A stretch of 64,000 nt of DNA from Candidatus Babeliales bacterium (GTDB lineage: Bacteria > Babelota > Babeliae > Babelales > Chromulinivoraceae), in the NCBI GenBank assembly GCA_041660205.1, contig JBAZWT010000002.1, positions 46,901 to 110,900 on the forward strand. Reading direction: 5' to 3'. Numbering within the stretch: position 1 is the first letter of the stretch; every line of letters begins with the position of its first letter. The notes below the pieces were generated by a model. The model saw only the letters and a program-made list of their open reading frames with translations, had not been told where the DNA came from and made no database searches. A program made the translations under genes and the position numbers. Shown piece after piece: positions 54,881-62,246 of this stretch.

Positions 54881-55420
54881 TTAGTTTACGATAAATTTTA
54901 CATCCTCATGCGCAACGAGTCGATAATCACCTTTTAAGCCAATTTTAATACCTATAGATCCCATTTTGCCTTTTGCTACTGCGTACCGTACATGTACTTT
55001 TGACGACTCTGCAACCTGAGGAAATTGCAACCACATCGAAATGTAAAACGGTCCTTCATACCCTTCTTCAATAGTACCACTTGCAAAACCGCCATCCTGG
55101 ATATACACCGGCAAAAAAGAACCTTTGCAGCATTTTAAAACTAAAGCAGCTCGTCCAGAAAGACTTAAAGACTTTTGACATTCATAAACTGATTGAGGAA
55201 AAATAATTCCGTGAGCAGAGTCAGCTCCATAAAAAAGCTGGAATTCTAAATTCTCCGTTTCGTTTTCTATTGAAATTAAATTCAAACGAGCAGTGTCGCC
55301 GGGCATAGACGATAGAACAAGGGTTTCGGCTTGAGTGTCAAACACACACCCAAACAAACAAACCATAAAAAAAATCAGTGCTGAAACAATCAATTTTGTT
55401 GTGACAAATTTTGAGCTCAT
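54881..55420 (-). CDS. Exported hypothetical beta-rich protein
   Basis: 179 aa. Signal peptide or anchor (KLIVSALIFFMVCLFGCVF), then strands such as 'LNLISIENETENLEFQLFYGADSAHGIIFP' and a C-terminal 'SKVHVRYAVAKGKMGSIGIKIGLKGDYRLVAH'. Ribosome site is GGGGGA. Family not recognised; reminiscent of an extracytoplasmic beta-sandwich. Confidence 0.6.
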   Translation of the reverse strand: MSSKFVTTKLIVSALIFFMVCLFGCVFDTQAETLVLSSMPGDTARLNLISIENETENLEFQLFYGADSAHGIIFPQSVYECQKSLSLSGRAALVLKCCKGSFLPVYIQDGGFASGTIEEGYEGPFYISMWLQFPQVAESSKVHVRYAVAKGKMGSIGIKIGLKGDYRLVAHEDVKFIVN

Positions 55421-55505
55421 AAAAAATCCCCCTTTTTGGTCTTCATACGCTTTACAGTACGGTACTAAAAAAGAGGATGTTTTTACAACTTATTGCTTCA
55501 GTTAC

Positions 55506-55664
55506 TTACTTTTTATTTCGCCCAGTCCACAAATCGGTGAAATGATTTCTTACGCGAGAAATAACGTCTTTCATTTTTTTGATCCCACGAGATGTCATAC
55601 AATGACGGCAGCCTTTTACGCGATCTATCATCGGACGCATATGACCTTGTCTCCAATCTTTCAT
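55506..55664 (-). CDS. Small basic protein (52 aa)
   Basis: A short frame with a convincing ribosome site (AGGGAGAATTGT before ATG). The product is strongly basic (MKDWRQGHMRPMIDRVKGCR..., ending LWTGRNKK) with a CRHC pair at residues 19-22 and a Trp near each end. Codon content is like that of neighbouring genes, unlike the larger antisense frame here. Size, charge and CxxC-like pair suggest nucleic-acid or ribosome binding, but the family is not identified. Confidence 0.6.
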   Translation of the reverse strand: MKDWRQGHMRPMIDRVKGCRHCMTSRGIKKMKDVISRVRNHFTDLWTGRNKK

Positions 55665-55890
55665 ACAATTCTCCCTGTCTTCGCTTTCAGCTTCGTCAGG
55701 CTGGCGCCCTTTTGGCTGATGCTTTTGTTAAAATAAGATATTTCTACGATATCTAACTCTAAAACTAAAAATCAACTGTTTGCCAAGAAATTTGCATTAT
55801 ATGTTTCTTTATTTTTTGTTAAACTGAGCTTTATAACTTTTAAAATCAAAACTTTTAAAACCCAAAAATGTTCGTTAAAAAATAAATAAC

Positions 55891-56670
55891 ATGCAGCAAC
55901 AAAATCTCATTACTCAGCATCATGCACATCTATGGGTCAGCGACCAACAAACTCTGTTCGAGCAATTTGTCAGTCAATTGCAAAACATTGTATGTCCTAA
56001 CTTATATCAAAATAAAGGCTGCGGCTCATGCACACTCTGTGTGCAAATTGCGCAAAAACAACATCCGACGGCAACATGGATAGAGCCAGAAGGCTCTTAC
56101 ACCCTTGAAGATATTGATCAAGTCTTAGACTGCGCACGATTCACGCTGGATCAAAATGAAAAACGTTTTTTTATTTTTACCAACGCTCAAGAATTAACTC
56201 CTGCATGCAGCAATCGCTTACTCAAAACTATTGAAGAGCCTCACAAAGGGTATTATTTTATTTTTATGGCTAGCAGAACTGACAATATCTTGCCAACGCT
56301 TGCCTCTCGCTGCTTTTTCAAACAATTTTCAGAGCAAAATATTTCACATGGTTACCAGGAAATCATGGAACCTTTTATCAGTTCGTCATTTCATAATCCC
56401 GTAGGATTTATGAAAAACATTGAACGACTTGCTATTAAAGAACATGAAACACGCGACATAGTTGATCTTTTACTTCAATATTTTCACGGGCAATTAACCA
56501 CTGTTCACGGGCAACAACAATTTAATCCTGCAACCATGCTGGCCATTACGGATAAAATAATTTTAATTAAACAAGCCCTTGTGCAGCTTCCAATTTCAGG
56601 AAGCAGTAAGCTTTTCTGGAAAAATATGTACATGGCTTTTCATCAACAAGCCCTATGCTTAAAAAAATAA
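55891..56670 (+). CDS. HolB-like DNA polymerase III clamp-loader subunit
   Basis: 259 aa. A Cys cluster CGSCTLC (about 51-57) forms the zinc module, then 'WIEPEGSYTLEDIDQVLDCARF', 'KRFFIFTNAQELTPACSNRLLKTIEEPHKGYYFIFMA' and 'LPTLASRCFF' follow, which is the clamp-loader core with the SRC motif. It lacks a P-loop, as delta' subunits do. Shorter than E. coli HolB (334 aa), so the C-terminal domain is reduced. The stop overlaps the ComEC-like start by 16 bases. Confidence 0.8.
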   Translation: MQQQNLITQHHAHLWVSDQQTLFEQFVSQLQNIVCPNLYQNKGCGSCTLCVQIAQKQHPTATWIEPEGSYTLEDIDQVLDCARFTLDQNEKRFFIFTNAQELTPACSNRLLKTIEEPHKGYYFIFMASRTDNILPTLASRCFFKQFSEQNISHGYQEIMEPFISSSFHNPVGFMKNIERLAIKEHETRDIVDLLLQYFHGQLTTVHGQQQFNPATMLAITDKIILIKQALVQLPISGSSKLFWKNMYMAFHQQALCLKK

Positions 56671-57545
56671 TCTCTCAAACCTCGAAATGGCTTTACTCAT
56701 TTCTTGAACTGCAGCTCGTCATCTCGCTTATGTCTTTGCCTTTGCTCACGCATTGGGGACTTCCTGTTTCTTACATGAGCCCATTGGCTAATTTAATATT
56801 TACGCCACTTTTAATACTTTTTTTATGGGTCTCTTGTTTGTTTTCAGTGTTTGCCCTTCTCCACCTTCCATGCTCATGGTTTGTACACCTGCTTGATAAA
56901 ATTACAGGCCTTTGGCACTTCATACTTTCTTTTGCCAGACCAGAGTGGCTCATAGGATTTTCCTATCAGACGTTGTGGATTTCGTTGCTGTTTTGTTTTC
57001 TTGTGTTCGTTTTATACACCTACATCAAACCAACGACCAAACAAGCAGTTTGTACCCTATTTATTTTTTGGCTTATTTTGATTGGCGCTCGCTACTACAT
57101 GCAAAAAAACCTCTATCAAAAAGTTGGCAATTTGCCCCTTTGCGCACTGCGCATCAATGGTAAAGTATATTTGATCGATCATGGCGCTTTGTGCAGCAAG
57201 CAAAATTTTTATAGCAACATCGATTATACGATTTTACCAGAACTGATTAAGTCAACCGGTATCACGTCAATTGATACTCTGGTGCTGTGCAAACCAAGCA
57301 AACGCCTGGCAAAAATAGTTCACCAATTTGCTATGCAAACAAACGTGCAAACGATTATGGTTACTACCAAATCAAAAGGCTTTAAAGAAATGTCAGATAT
57401 GTTTCAAGATAGCTCGGTTAACGTTTTGCCGTTAATTCCAAAGAAAAAAATAGTCCCAAAGAAAAAAATTAAAAAGCCTGTTGCTAAAAATGTGAAAAAA
57501 AAGGCCCTGACACATAAGCCAGAGCCCTTTTTGAGTTCATTTTAA
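56655..57545 (+). CDS. ComEC-like membrane protein, truncated
   Basis: 296 aa. Several hydrophobic helices fill residues 10-135 ('LMSLPLLTHWGLPVSYMSPLANLIFTPLLILFLW'), matching the C-terminal part of the ComEC competence domain (PISYxxPLANLxxxP). A remnant of the metallo-beta-lactamase-like part follows (about 155-255) with no metal-binding HxHxDH. The C-terminus is Lys-rich. DNA uptake function is doubtful. Overlaps the HolB-like gene. The last ten codons are encoded within the terminator hairpin at 57501-57532. Confidence 0.7.
   Translation: MLKKIISQTSKWLYSFLELQLVISLMSLPLLTHWGLPVSYMSPLANLIFTPLLILFLWVSCLFSVFALLHLPCSWFVHLLDKITGLWHFILSFARPEWLIGFSYQTLWISLLFCFLVFVLYTYIKPTTKQAVCTLFIFWLILIGARYYMQKNLYQKVGNLPLCALRINGKVYLIDHGALCSKQNFYSNIDYTILPELIKSTGITSIDTLVLCKPSKRLAKIVHQFAMQTNVQTIMVTTKSKGFKEMSDMFQDSSVNVLPLIPKKKIVPKKKIKKPVAKNVKKKALTHKPEPFLSSF
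57501..57532. terminator. Terminator inside the ComEC-like 3' end, between convergent genes
   Basis: AAGGCCCTGAC and GCCAGAGCCCTT pair with two mismatches around ACATAA; TTTTT follows on the plus strand. It lies within the coding end and 34 bases before the convergent NrdB stop. Confidence 0.65.
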
Positions 57546-57566
57546 AAATCAATTATCATTCAAGAA

Positions 57567-58559
57567 TTACCATTCAAGCGAACCACCTGATTGATACTCA
57601 GTTACGCGTGTTTCAAAGAAGTTTTTTTCTTTGCTTAAGTCTGTAGCTTCAGACATCCATAAAAATGGATTTGGCGTGTGATAAACCTTAGGTAGACCTA
57701 AACGCAGAAGTCTACGATCTGCAATGTATTGAACGTAGTCACAAAACTGGCTGCTTGAAATTCCCAAGAGTCCATCTGGGCATGCTTGAACTGCGTATGC
57801 TGTTTCAAGCGTAACTGCATGTTTAATGAGGTCGACAATCTCTTGTTGGAATGCTGGTGTCCAAACTTCAGGATTTTCTTGGATAATCGTAGAAATCAAA
57901 TCACATCCGAAAGCAAGATGTATGCTTTCATCACGCATGATGTATTCAAATTGCTCGCCAATCCCAACCATTTTTTGATGACGTTTAAGTGAAAGCATCA
58001 TCGCAAAGCCAGCATAGAAGAATATACCTTCCATGATGACATAAAAACCAATCAAGTCTCTTAAAAACATTTGCGTCGTGTTGGTATCAACAATCTCAAA
58101 GTTTCCATCTAAAATAGACTTAGTCAAACCGACAACAAATTCATCTTTAGCCTTGATCACATCGACCGTTTCATACATTGAATAAATCATATCAGGATCC
58201 AATCCCAAAGAATCACAGCAATAAATAAACGTATCGGTATGAACAGCCTCCTCAAAAGCCTGGCGCAATAAGTATTGGCGGCATTCTGGATTGGTTACAT
58301 GCTTATACAGGGCAAGCACAATGTTATTTGCCGTCAATGATTCTGCCGTTGCAAAAAAACCAAGATTTAAAAGTATTAATTCTCGTTCTTTTGCAGAAAT
58401 TACACCTGGCGATTTCCACTGCTCAACGTCGAGCTGCATAGAAACTTCTTCTGGTGTCCAATTATTTGCAACACCATTTTTATAGAAGGTGCGAGCCCAC
58501 AAATACTTCATAGGCAGTATTTTATTAGGATCCGTTTTTTTATCTTTGATGATTGACAT
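57567..58559 (-). CDS. nrdB: Class Ic-type ribonucleotide reductase small subunit
   Basis: 330 aa. The metal ligands of R2 are in order: E73 (TAESLTANN), E104 and H107 (FEEAVH), a third Glu in 'VIMEGIFFYAGF', and E/H in 'YIMRDESIHLAFG'. The residue that holds the tyrosyl radical in class Ia enzymes is Phe: F111 in EEAVHTDTF, as in the Mn/Fe class Ic R2 of Chlamydia trachomatis. The close match to the chlamydial block (YLLRQAFEEAVHTxTF) supports this. Makes the radical cofactor for NrdA. The gene follows nrdA on the same strand by 95 bases. Confidence 0.95.
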   Translation of the reverse strand: MSIIKDKKTDPNKILPMKYLWARTFYKNGVANNWTPEEVSMQLDVEQWKSPGVISAKERELILLNLGFFATAESLTANNIVLALYKHVTNPECRQYLLRQAFEEAVHTDTFIYCCDSLGLDPDMIYSMYETVDVIKAKDEFVVGLTKSILDGNFEIVDTNTTQMFLRDLIGFYVIMEGIFFYAGFAMMLSLKRHQKMVGIGEQFEYIMRDESIHLAFGCDLISTIIQENPEVWTPAFQQEIVDLIKHAVTLETAYAVQACPDGLLGISSSQFCDYVQYIADRRLLRLGLPKVYHTPNPFLWMSEATDLSKEKNFFETRVTEYQSGGSLEW

Positions 58560-58653
58560 GATTTATAGTTCTTTCGTTTTTTCTCGGACCTCGGCATAGT
58601 TAAAAGCAGCTTGCCCGCCATAGCCAAAGGCGACGGCTGGGAAGCCGGGTCAT

Positions 58654-61239
58654 TTATTGGCAAGATTCACAGTCAGGATTTTCAAGGCTACATGCTTTTG
58701 GAGCAATATCCATATCAATTGCCATGTCCTGATCTGCTTGATCAACTGCAGACACTTGTGTCACAGACACTTGTATCGCAGACACTTGTATCGCAGACAT
58801 TTGTGTCGCAGACATTTGTGTCGCAGACACATCTTTTTCATTATTTCTTTTTTGTGTGAATCCATACTTTTCAGCATCAAGTGTGGATTTTTCTACCTGA
58901 CTTGCGCCAAGTGATCGTAAATAATACATAGTTTTTACGCCACATTTCCATGCATAGACATAAAGGTCATGTAGTAGTTTTCCAGATGTACCCTGAACAA
59001 ATACGTTATGAGATTGGCTTTGATCGATCCATTTACCGCGAGAAGCTGTCATTTTAATCATCCACATCGGATCAATTTCAAACGATGTTTTATATTTATC
59101 TTTGAGGTGTTTTGGAATCGTAGCAATAGCCTGAACGCTTCCATCATAATATTTCAACTGATCACGCATCTCCTCATTCCATAGTCCTAATTTCTTCAAA
59201 TCATCGACTAAGAAACTATTTGCAACCGTAAAATCACCGCTTGAATTTGATTTAGCATACAAATTCTTGTAAATCGGCTCAATACACGGAAAGCAACCAG
59301 AAATGTTTGAAATCGTTGCTGTTGGAGCTACTGCCATCGTGTTTGAGTTGCGCATTCCATACTTTTTAACTTGATCACGAACAATAGACCAATCTTTGGT
59401 CACCACGCCAAATCGCTCAATAGGCAATTGACGCTCTTTTTCCAAAAGATCTAAAGTATCCATTGGTAAAATTCCACGATCCCACTTAGAACCTTTGTAT
59501 GAAGAGTAAGTACCGCGTTCTTTTGCAAGTTGCGATGACGTTAAAATTGCATAGTAAGAAATAAGCTCAGTTAAAAGATCAGAATCTGCAAGCGCTTTTT
59601 CTGACTGGAATGGAGTGTCAAGCTTGTAAAGTGCATCTTGAAGTCCCATTATACCAAGTCCGATAGGACGATGACGGAAGTTTGAAACTTGCCCTTCTTT
59701 AACTGGATAAAAGTTAATATCAATAACATTATCAAGCATGCGTATCGCAATTTCTACCGTTTGGGCTAAAAGAGGCTCGTTAATTTTACCATTTTGAATA
59801 AATTGACCTAAATTAATCGATCCCAAATTACACACAGCTGTCTCTTCTCTGCTTGTGTTCAAAGTAATTTCAGTGCACAAGTTTGAACTGTGAACCACGC
59901 CCACATGATCTTGTGGCGATCGAACGTTACAAGAATCTTTAAATGTTGGCCAAGGATGTCCAGTTTCAAAAAGTCGTGTTAAATGTTTACGCCATAAAGC
60001 TTTTGCAGAAACAACTTTAAAGAGTCTAACTTTACCTTCTTGAGCTTTCTTTTCATACTCAACATATTTTTCATCAAACGCATGACCATACAGCTCATGA
60101 AGCTCGGGAGTTTCATCTGGTGAAAACAACGTCCACGATTCATCGTTTAAAATACGCTTCATGAAAAGATCTGGAATCCACGCAGCAGTATTCATATCAT
60201 GAGCACGTCGACGATCGTCGCCCGTATTTCTTTTCAAGTCTAAAAATTCTTCAAAATCATAATGCCACGTTTCCATGTAGGCAACGACTGCGCCACGACG
60301 GCTACCACTTCGGTTGATTGCAGCTGTCGTATCATTAGCAACTTTCATAAATGGAATTGTTCCCTGGCTTGCAACGTCAATTGACTGAATCAAGGCACCA
60401 GTTGCACGAAGAGCAGACCAATCATTAGCCACACCACCAGACCATTTTGACATCTGAGCATTATCGCCAATACATTTGAAAATATGAGCCAAGTCGTCAT
60501 CGATGAACGTAAGATAACAAGAACTTAACTGCGCACGTTTAAGCCCAGAATGCAAAAGAGTTGGCGTAGACGGAACAAATAAAAGTTGAGACATAATGTC
60601 ATAGAACTCTATAGCTTTGCCATTTTTGTCTTTTTCTAGAAGAGCAAGACCCATAGCAATTCGCATCCAAAAAGCTTGTGGCAACTCAAATGATTTACCT
60701 TCATGTTTTTTAAAATAGCGAGAATGCAGTGTTTTCAAACCTAGATATTGAAAAAGATTATCCCGAGATGAATCGATATATTGCGCCAAATAATCTAAAT
60801 CAAAATCCAACATACGTTTGTCAAACTTATCAGTCTGCACACCAAGCTGAATGCCTGAAATAAAAGATTTTTTATAATCCGCAGCGTTAATATTTTCAGG
60901 CCAATAACCAACCACATCATGATACAAATGACGAAGAAGCAATCGCGATGCTACAAAACTATACGCATTATCGAGTTCAATAAATTGAACGGTCGAAAGA
61001 ATCAATAAATTTTCTATTTCCGACATCGTGATGCCATCAAAAAGATTCTTTTTTACCTGTGCAATAATTTTTTCAACAACTATGTCAGCTTCAAAGCCTT
61101 TGATAGATCCAGTAAACATTTGACGAATGTCGAGCAAGCTGTATTGCGCCGTAACCCCATCAATGTTTTTTATTAAAAACTGAAAATCAGCCAAAGACTC
61201 ATAATTGCCTTGCAATGAATGTAATGTCCGATTATTCAC
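58654..61239 (-). CDS. nrdA: Ribonucleotide reductase large subunit with repetitive C-terminal tail
   Basis: 861 aa. The N-terminal 90 residues may be a short ATP-cone-like part; the core has 'STPTLLHSGLKRAQLSSCYL' (active-site region), 'NLCTEITLNTSREETAVCNLGSINL' with the catalytic Cys, and 'RHRPIGLGIMGLQDALY'. The C-terminal redox pair is CESC in ENPDCESCQ, the swinging tail. Just before it (about residues 806-836) five copies of a five-residue repeat, for example MSATQ and VSAIQ, lengthen the tail. Reduces ribonucleotides with NrdB. First gene of the nrdAB operon. Confidence 0.96.
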   Translation of the reverse strand: MNNRTLHSLQGNYESLADFQFLIKNIDGVTAQYSLLDIRQMFTGSIKGFEADIVVEKIIAQVKKNLFDGITMSEIENLLILSTVQFIELDNAYSFVASRLLLRHLYHDVVGYWPENINAADYKKSFISGIQLGVQTDKFDKRMLDFDLDYLAQYIDSSRDNLFQYLGLKTLHSRYFKKHEGKSFELPQAFWMRIAMGLALLEKDKNGKAIEFYDIMSQLLFVPSTPTLLHSGLKRAQLSSCYLTFIDDDLAHIFKCIGDNAQMSKWSGGVANDWSALRATGALIQSIDVASQGTIPFMKVANDTTAAINRSGSRRGAVVAYMETWHYDFEEFLDLKRNTGDDRRRAHDMNTAAWIPDLFMKRILNDESWTLFSPDETPELHELYGHAFDEKYVEYEKKAQEGKVRLFKVVSAKALWRKHLTRLFETGHPWPTFKDSCNVRSPQDHVGVVHSSNLCTEITLNTSREETAVCNLGSINLGQFIQNGKINEPLLAQTVEIAIRMLDNVIDINFYPVKEGQVSNFRHRPIGLGIMGLQDALYKLDTPFQSEKALADSDLLTELISYYAILTSSQLAKERGTYSSYKGSKWDRGILPMDTLDLLEKERQLPIERFGVVTKDWSIVRDQVKKYGMRNSNTMAVAPTATISNISGCFPCIEPIYKNLYAKSNSSGDFTVANSFLVDDLKKLGLWNEEMRDQLKYYDGSVQAIATIPKHLKDKYKTSFEIDPMWMIKMTASRGKWIDQSQSHNVFVQGTSGKLLHDLYVYAWKCGVKTMYYLRSLGASQVEKSTLDAEKYGFTQKRNNEKDVSATQMSATQMSAIQVSAIQVSVTQVSAVDQADQDMAIDMDIAPKACSLENPDCESCQ
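58749..58823. repeat. 15-bp tandem repeat (five units) inside nrdA
   Basis: Five consecutive units of CAGACACTTGTGTCA-type sequence (forms CAGACACTTGTATCG and CAGACATTTGTGTCG), followed by a partial unit. It encodes the pentapeptide repeat VSATQ/MSAIQ of the NrdA C-terminal tail. In-frame length makes it prone to expansion by slippage. Confidence 0.9.
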
Positions 61240-61634
61240 ACCAAACTCCGGTTAGAATTACATATAGAATCAATATTTATCAGTAAACACTTAGACTAGC
61301 TACATCTTCCTTTTTTATAGATAGATTATGAGCGACCCTGTAAAAAACCTGATAGATCAGCGATTTTTTGCAAGAATGTCCTGATAGCGTAACACACCAC
61401 AACGGATAATCAAGCAAAAAATTTAGATATATTTCAGAGAAAAACCTTTCTTTTTTTTAAAAATATGACTCGCTTGACATTTTCTACAAGAAAAGATTCT
61501 GGAGCCCTTTTTGGGCGTGATCAATGAGCCAGTCAAGCCAAAAACAAAGCTGTAAGCTAAACCGTTTGTTGACTATTAAAGTCAGTTTTTGTTAGCCTAC
61601 TAGTAAGCATATTAAAAAAATGGAGGTTTTTATC
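61240..61634. other. Promoter-bearing intergenic region between nrdA and the thioredoxin gene
   Basis: 395 bases between divergent genes. It should carry the nrdAB promoter. A sequence ACACTTAGACTAGCTA (61285-61300) is only partly like an NrdR box, so I do not call an operator. No other gene or repeat is seen. Confidence 0.4.
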
Positions 61635-62102
61635 ATGCAAACAAATAAATTGTTTATTTTCTTACTGTCAATTTCACTAGCTCAGAACTTAACATATCTT
61701 AACGGGCACGCCACAACTGTGCCCAATCCTGTCGGAGAGATCACATCTGAAGATAAACTGCACGCTGCGCTTACTAGCTCAACGCCTACATTGGTGATGG
61801 GTTATATGAGCAACTGTCCACATTGCAACACGCTCAAGCCAATGTATGAAAAGTTAGCGCTTCAACATCGATCAATAGATTTTTTAAAAGTAAACGGTCC
61901 ACAGCATAAAATGCACACGCATGTGGCGCAATTGACCAATGGCGATAAAAGAATTCCTGGATACCCATCTATAGCGTTTGTTAACAATGGTGTCGTCACT
62001 GACGTTTTAATCGGTGGAAACAAAAACAAACTAGAGTCTATGATTGCTGATTTTGAAAAAGATTTAAAATCTGATTGGAAAAAAATTAAAAAACATTTAT
62101 AA
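61635..62102 (+). CDS. Exported thioredoxin-like protein with CPHC motif
   Basis: 155 aa from ATG 61635, behind TGGAGG with 7-base spacing. Signal peptide ([20 protein letters not shown]). The active site is C61-P-H-C64 in [16 protein letters not shown], and the cis-Pro loop is in [15 protein letters not shown] is the motif typical of the DsbA family, so this is probably a periplasmic disulfide oxidant or thiol reductase, though the fold length is that of thioredoxin. Could assist folding of the many Cys-containing exported proteins. Confidence 0.85.
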   Translation: MQTNKLFIFLLSISLAQNLTYLNGHATTVPNPVGEITSEDKLHAALTSSTPTLVMGYMSNCPHCNTLKPMYEKLALQHRSIDFLKVNGPQHKMHTHVAQLTNGDKRIPGYPSIAFVNNGVVTDVLIGGNKNKLESMIADFEKDLKSDWKKIKKHL

Positions 62103-62125
62103 AAAATCTCTAACAAAAAAGAAAA

Positions 62126-62186
62126 TCCTCGGGGTTCCAGCCTTCGCAAAGAACAGCTTCGGCGGACACGGCAATTCCGAGAATTA
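62126..62186. repeat. GC-rich dispersed repeat unit
   Basis: CTCGGGGTTCCAGCCTTCGC ... CTTCGGCGGACACGGCAA ... TCCGAG; the outer arms CTCGG and CCGAG are inverted. Shared blocks with 36320-36362. Lies between the thioredoxin gene and the next terminator. Confidence 0.5.
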
Positions 62187-62190
62187 CGTT

Positions 62191-62228
62191 AAAAAAAATC
62201 CCCGGGGTCAATTCCGGGGATTTTTTTA
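62191..62228. terminator. Bidirectional terminator between the thioredoxin and pyrophosphatase genes
   Basis: AAAAAAATCCCCGG and CCGGGGATTTTTTT form a perfect stem with T runs on both strands and an eight-base loop. Confidence 0.85.
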
Positions 62229-62246
62229 TGCAATTTTAATAAACGA

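Noticed and set aside
55335..55736. 133-aa plus-strand frame
   Set aside because: It overlaps the exported-protein start and the 52-aa basic gene on the opposite strand, has no ribosome site, and its product looks like random hydrophobic reading of an antisense strand.
58749..58823. Possible CRISPR-like array
   Set aside because: Units are directly adjacent without spacers, only 15 bp long and in frame within nrdA.
58657..58914. Plus-strand His/Cys-rich frame with LCRRH repeats
   Set aside because: It is the antisense of the NrdA tandem repeat and C-terminal tail, which is well supported.
61285..61300. NrdR-box-like sequence upstream of nrdA
   Set aside because: Only one half resembles the consensus, and a second box at helical spacing is missing.
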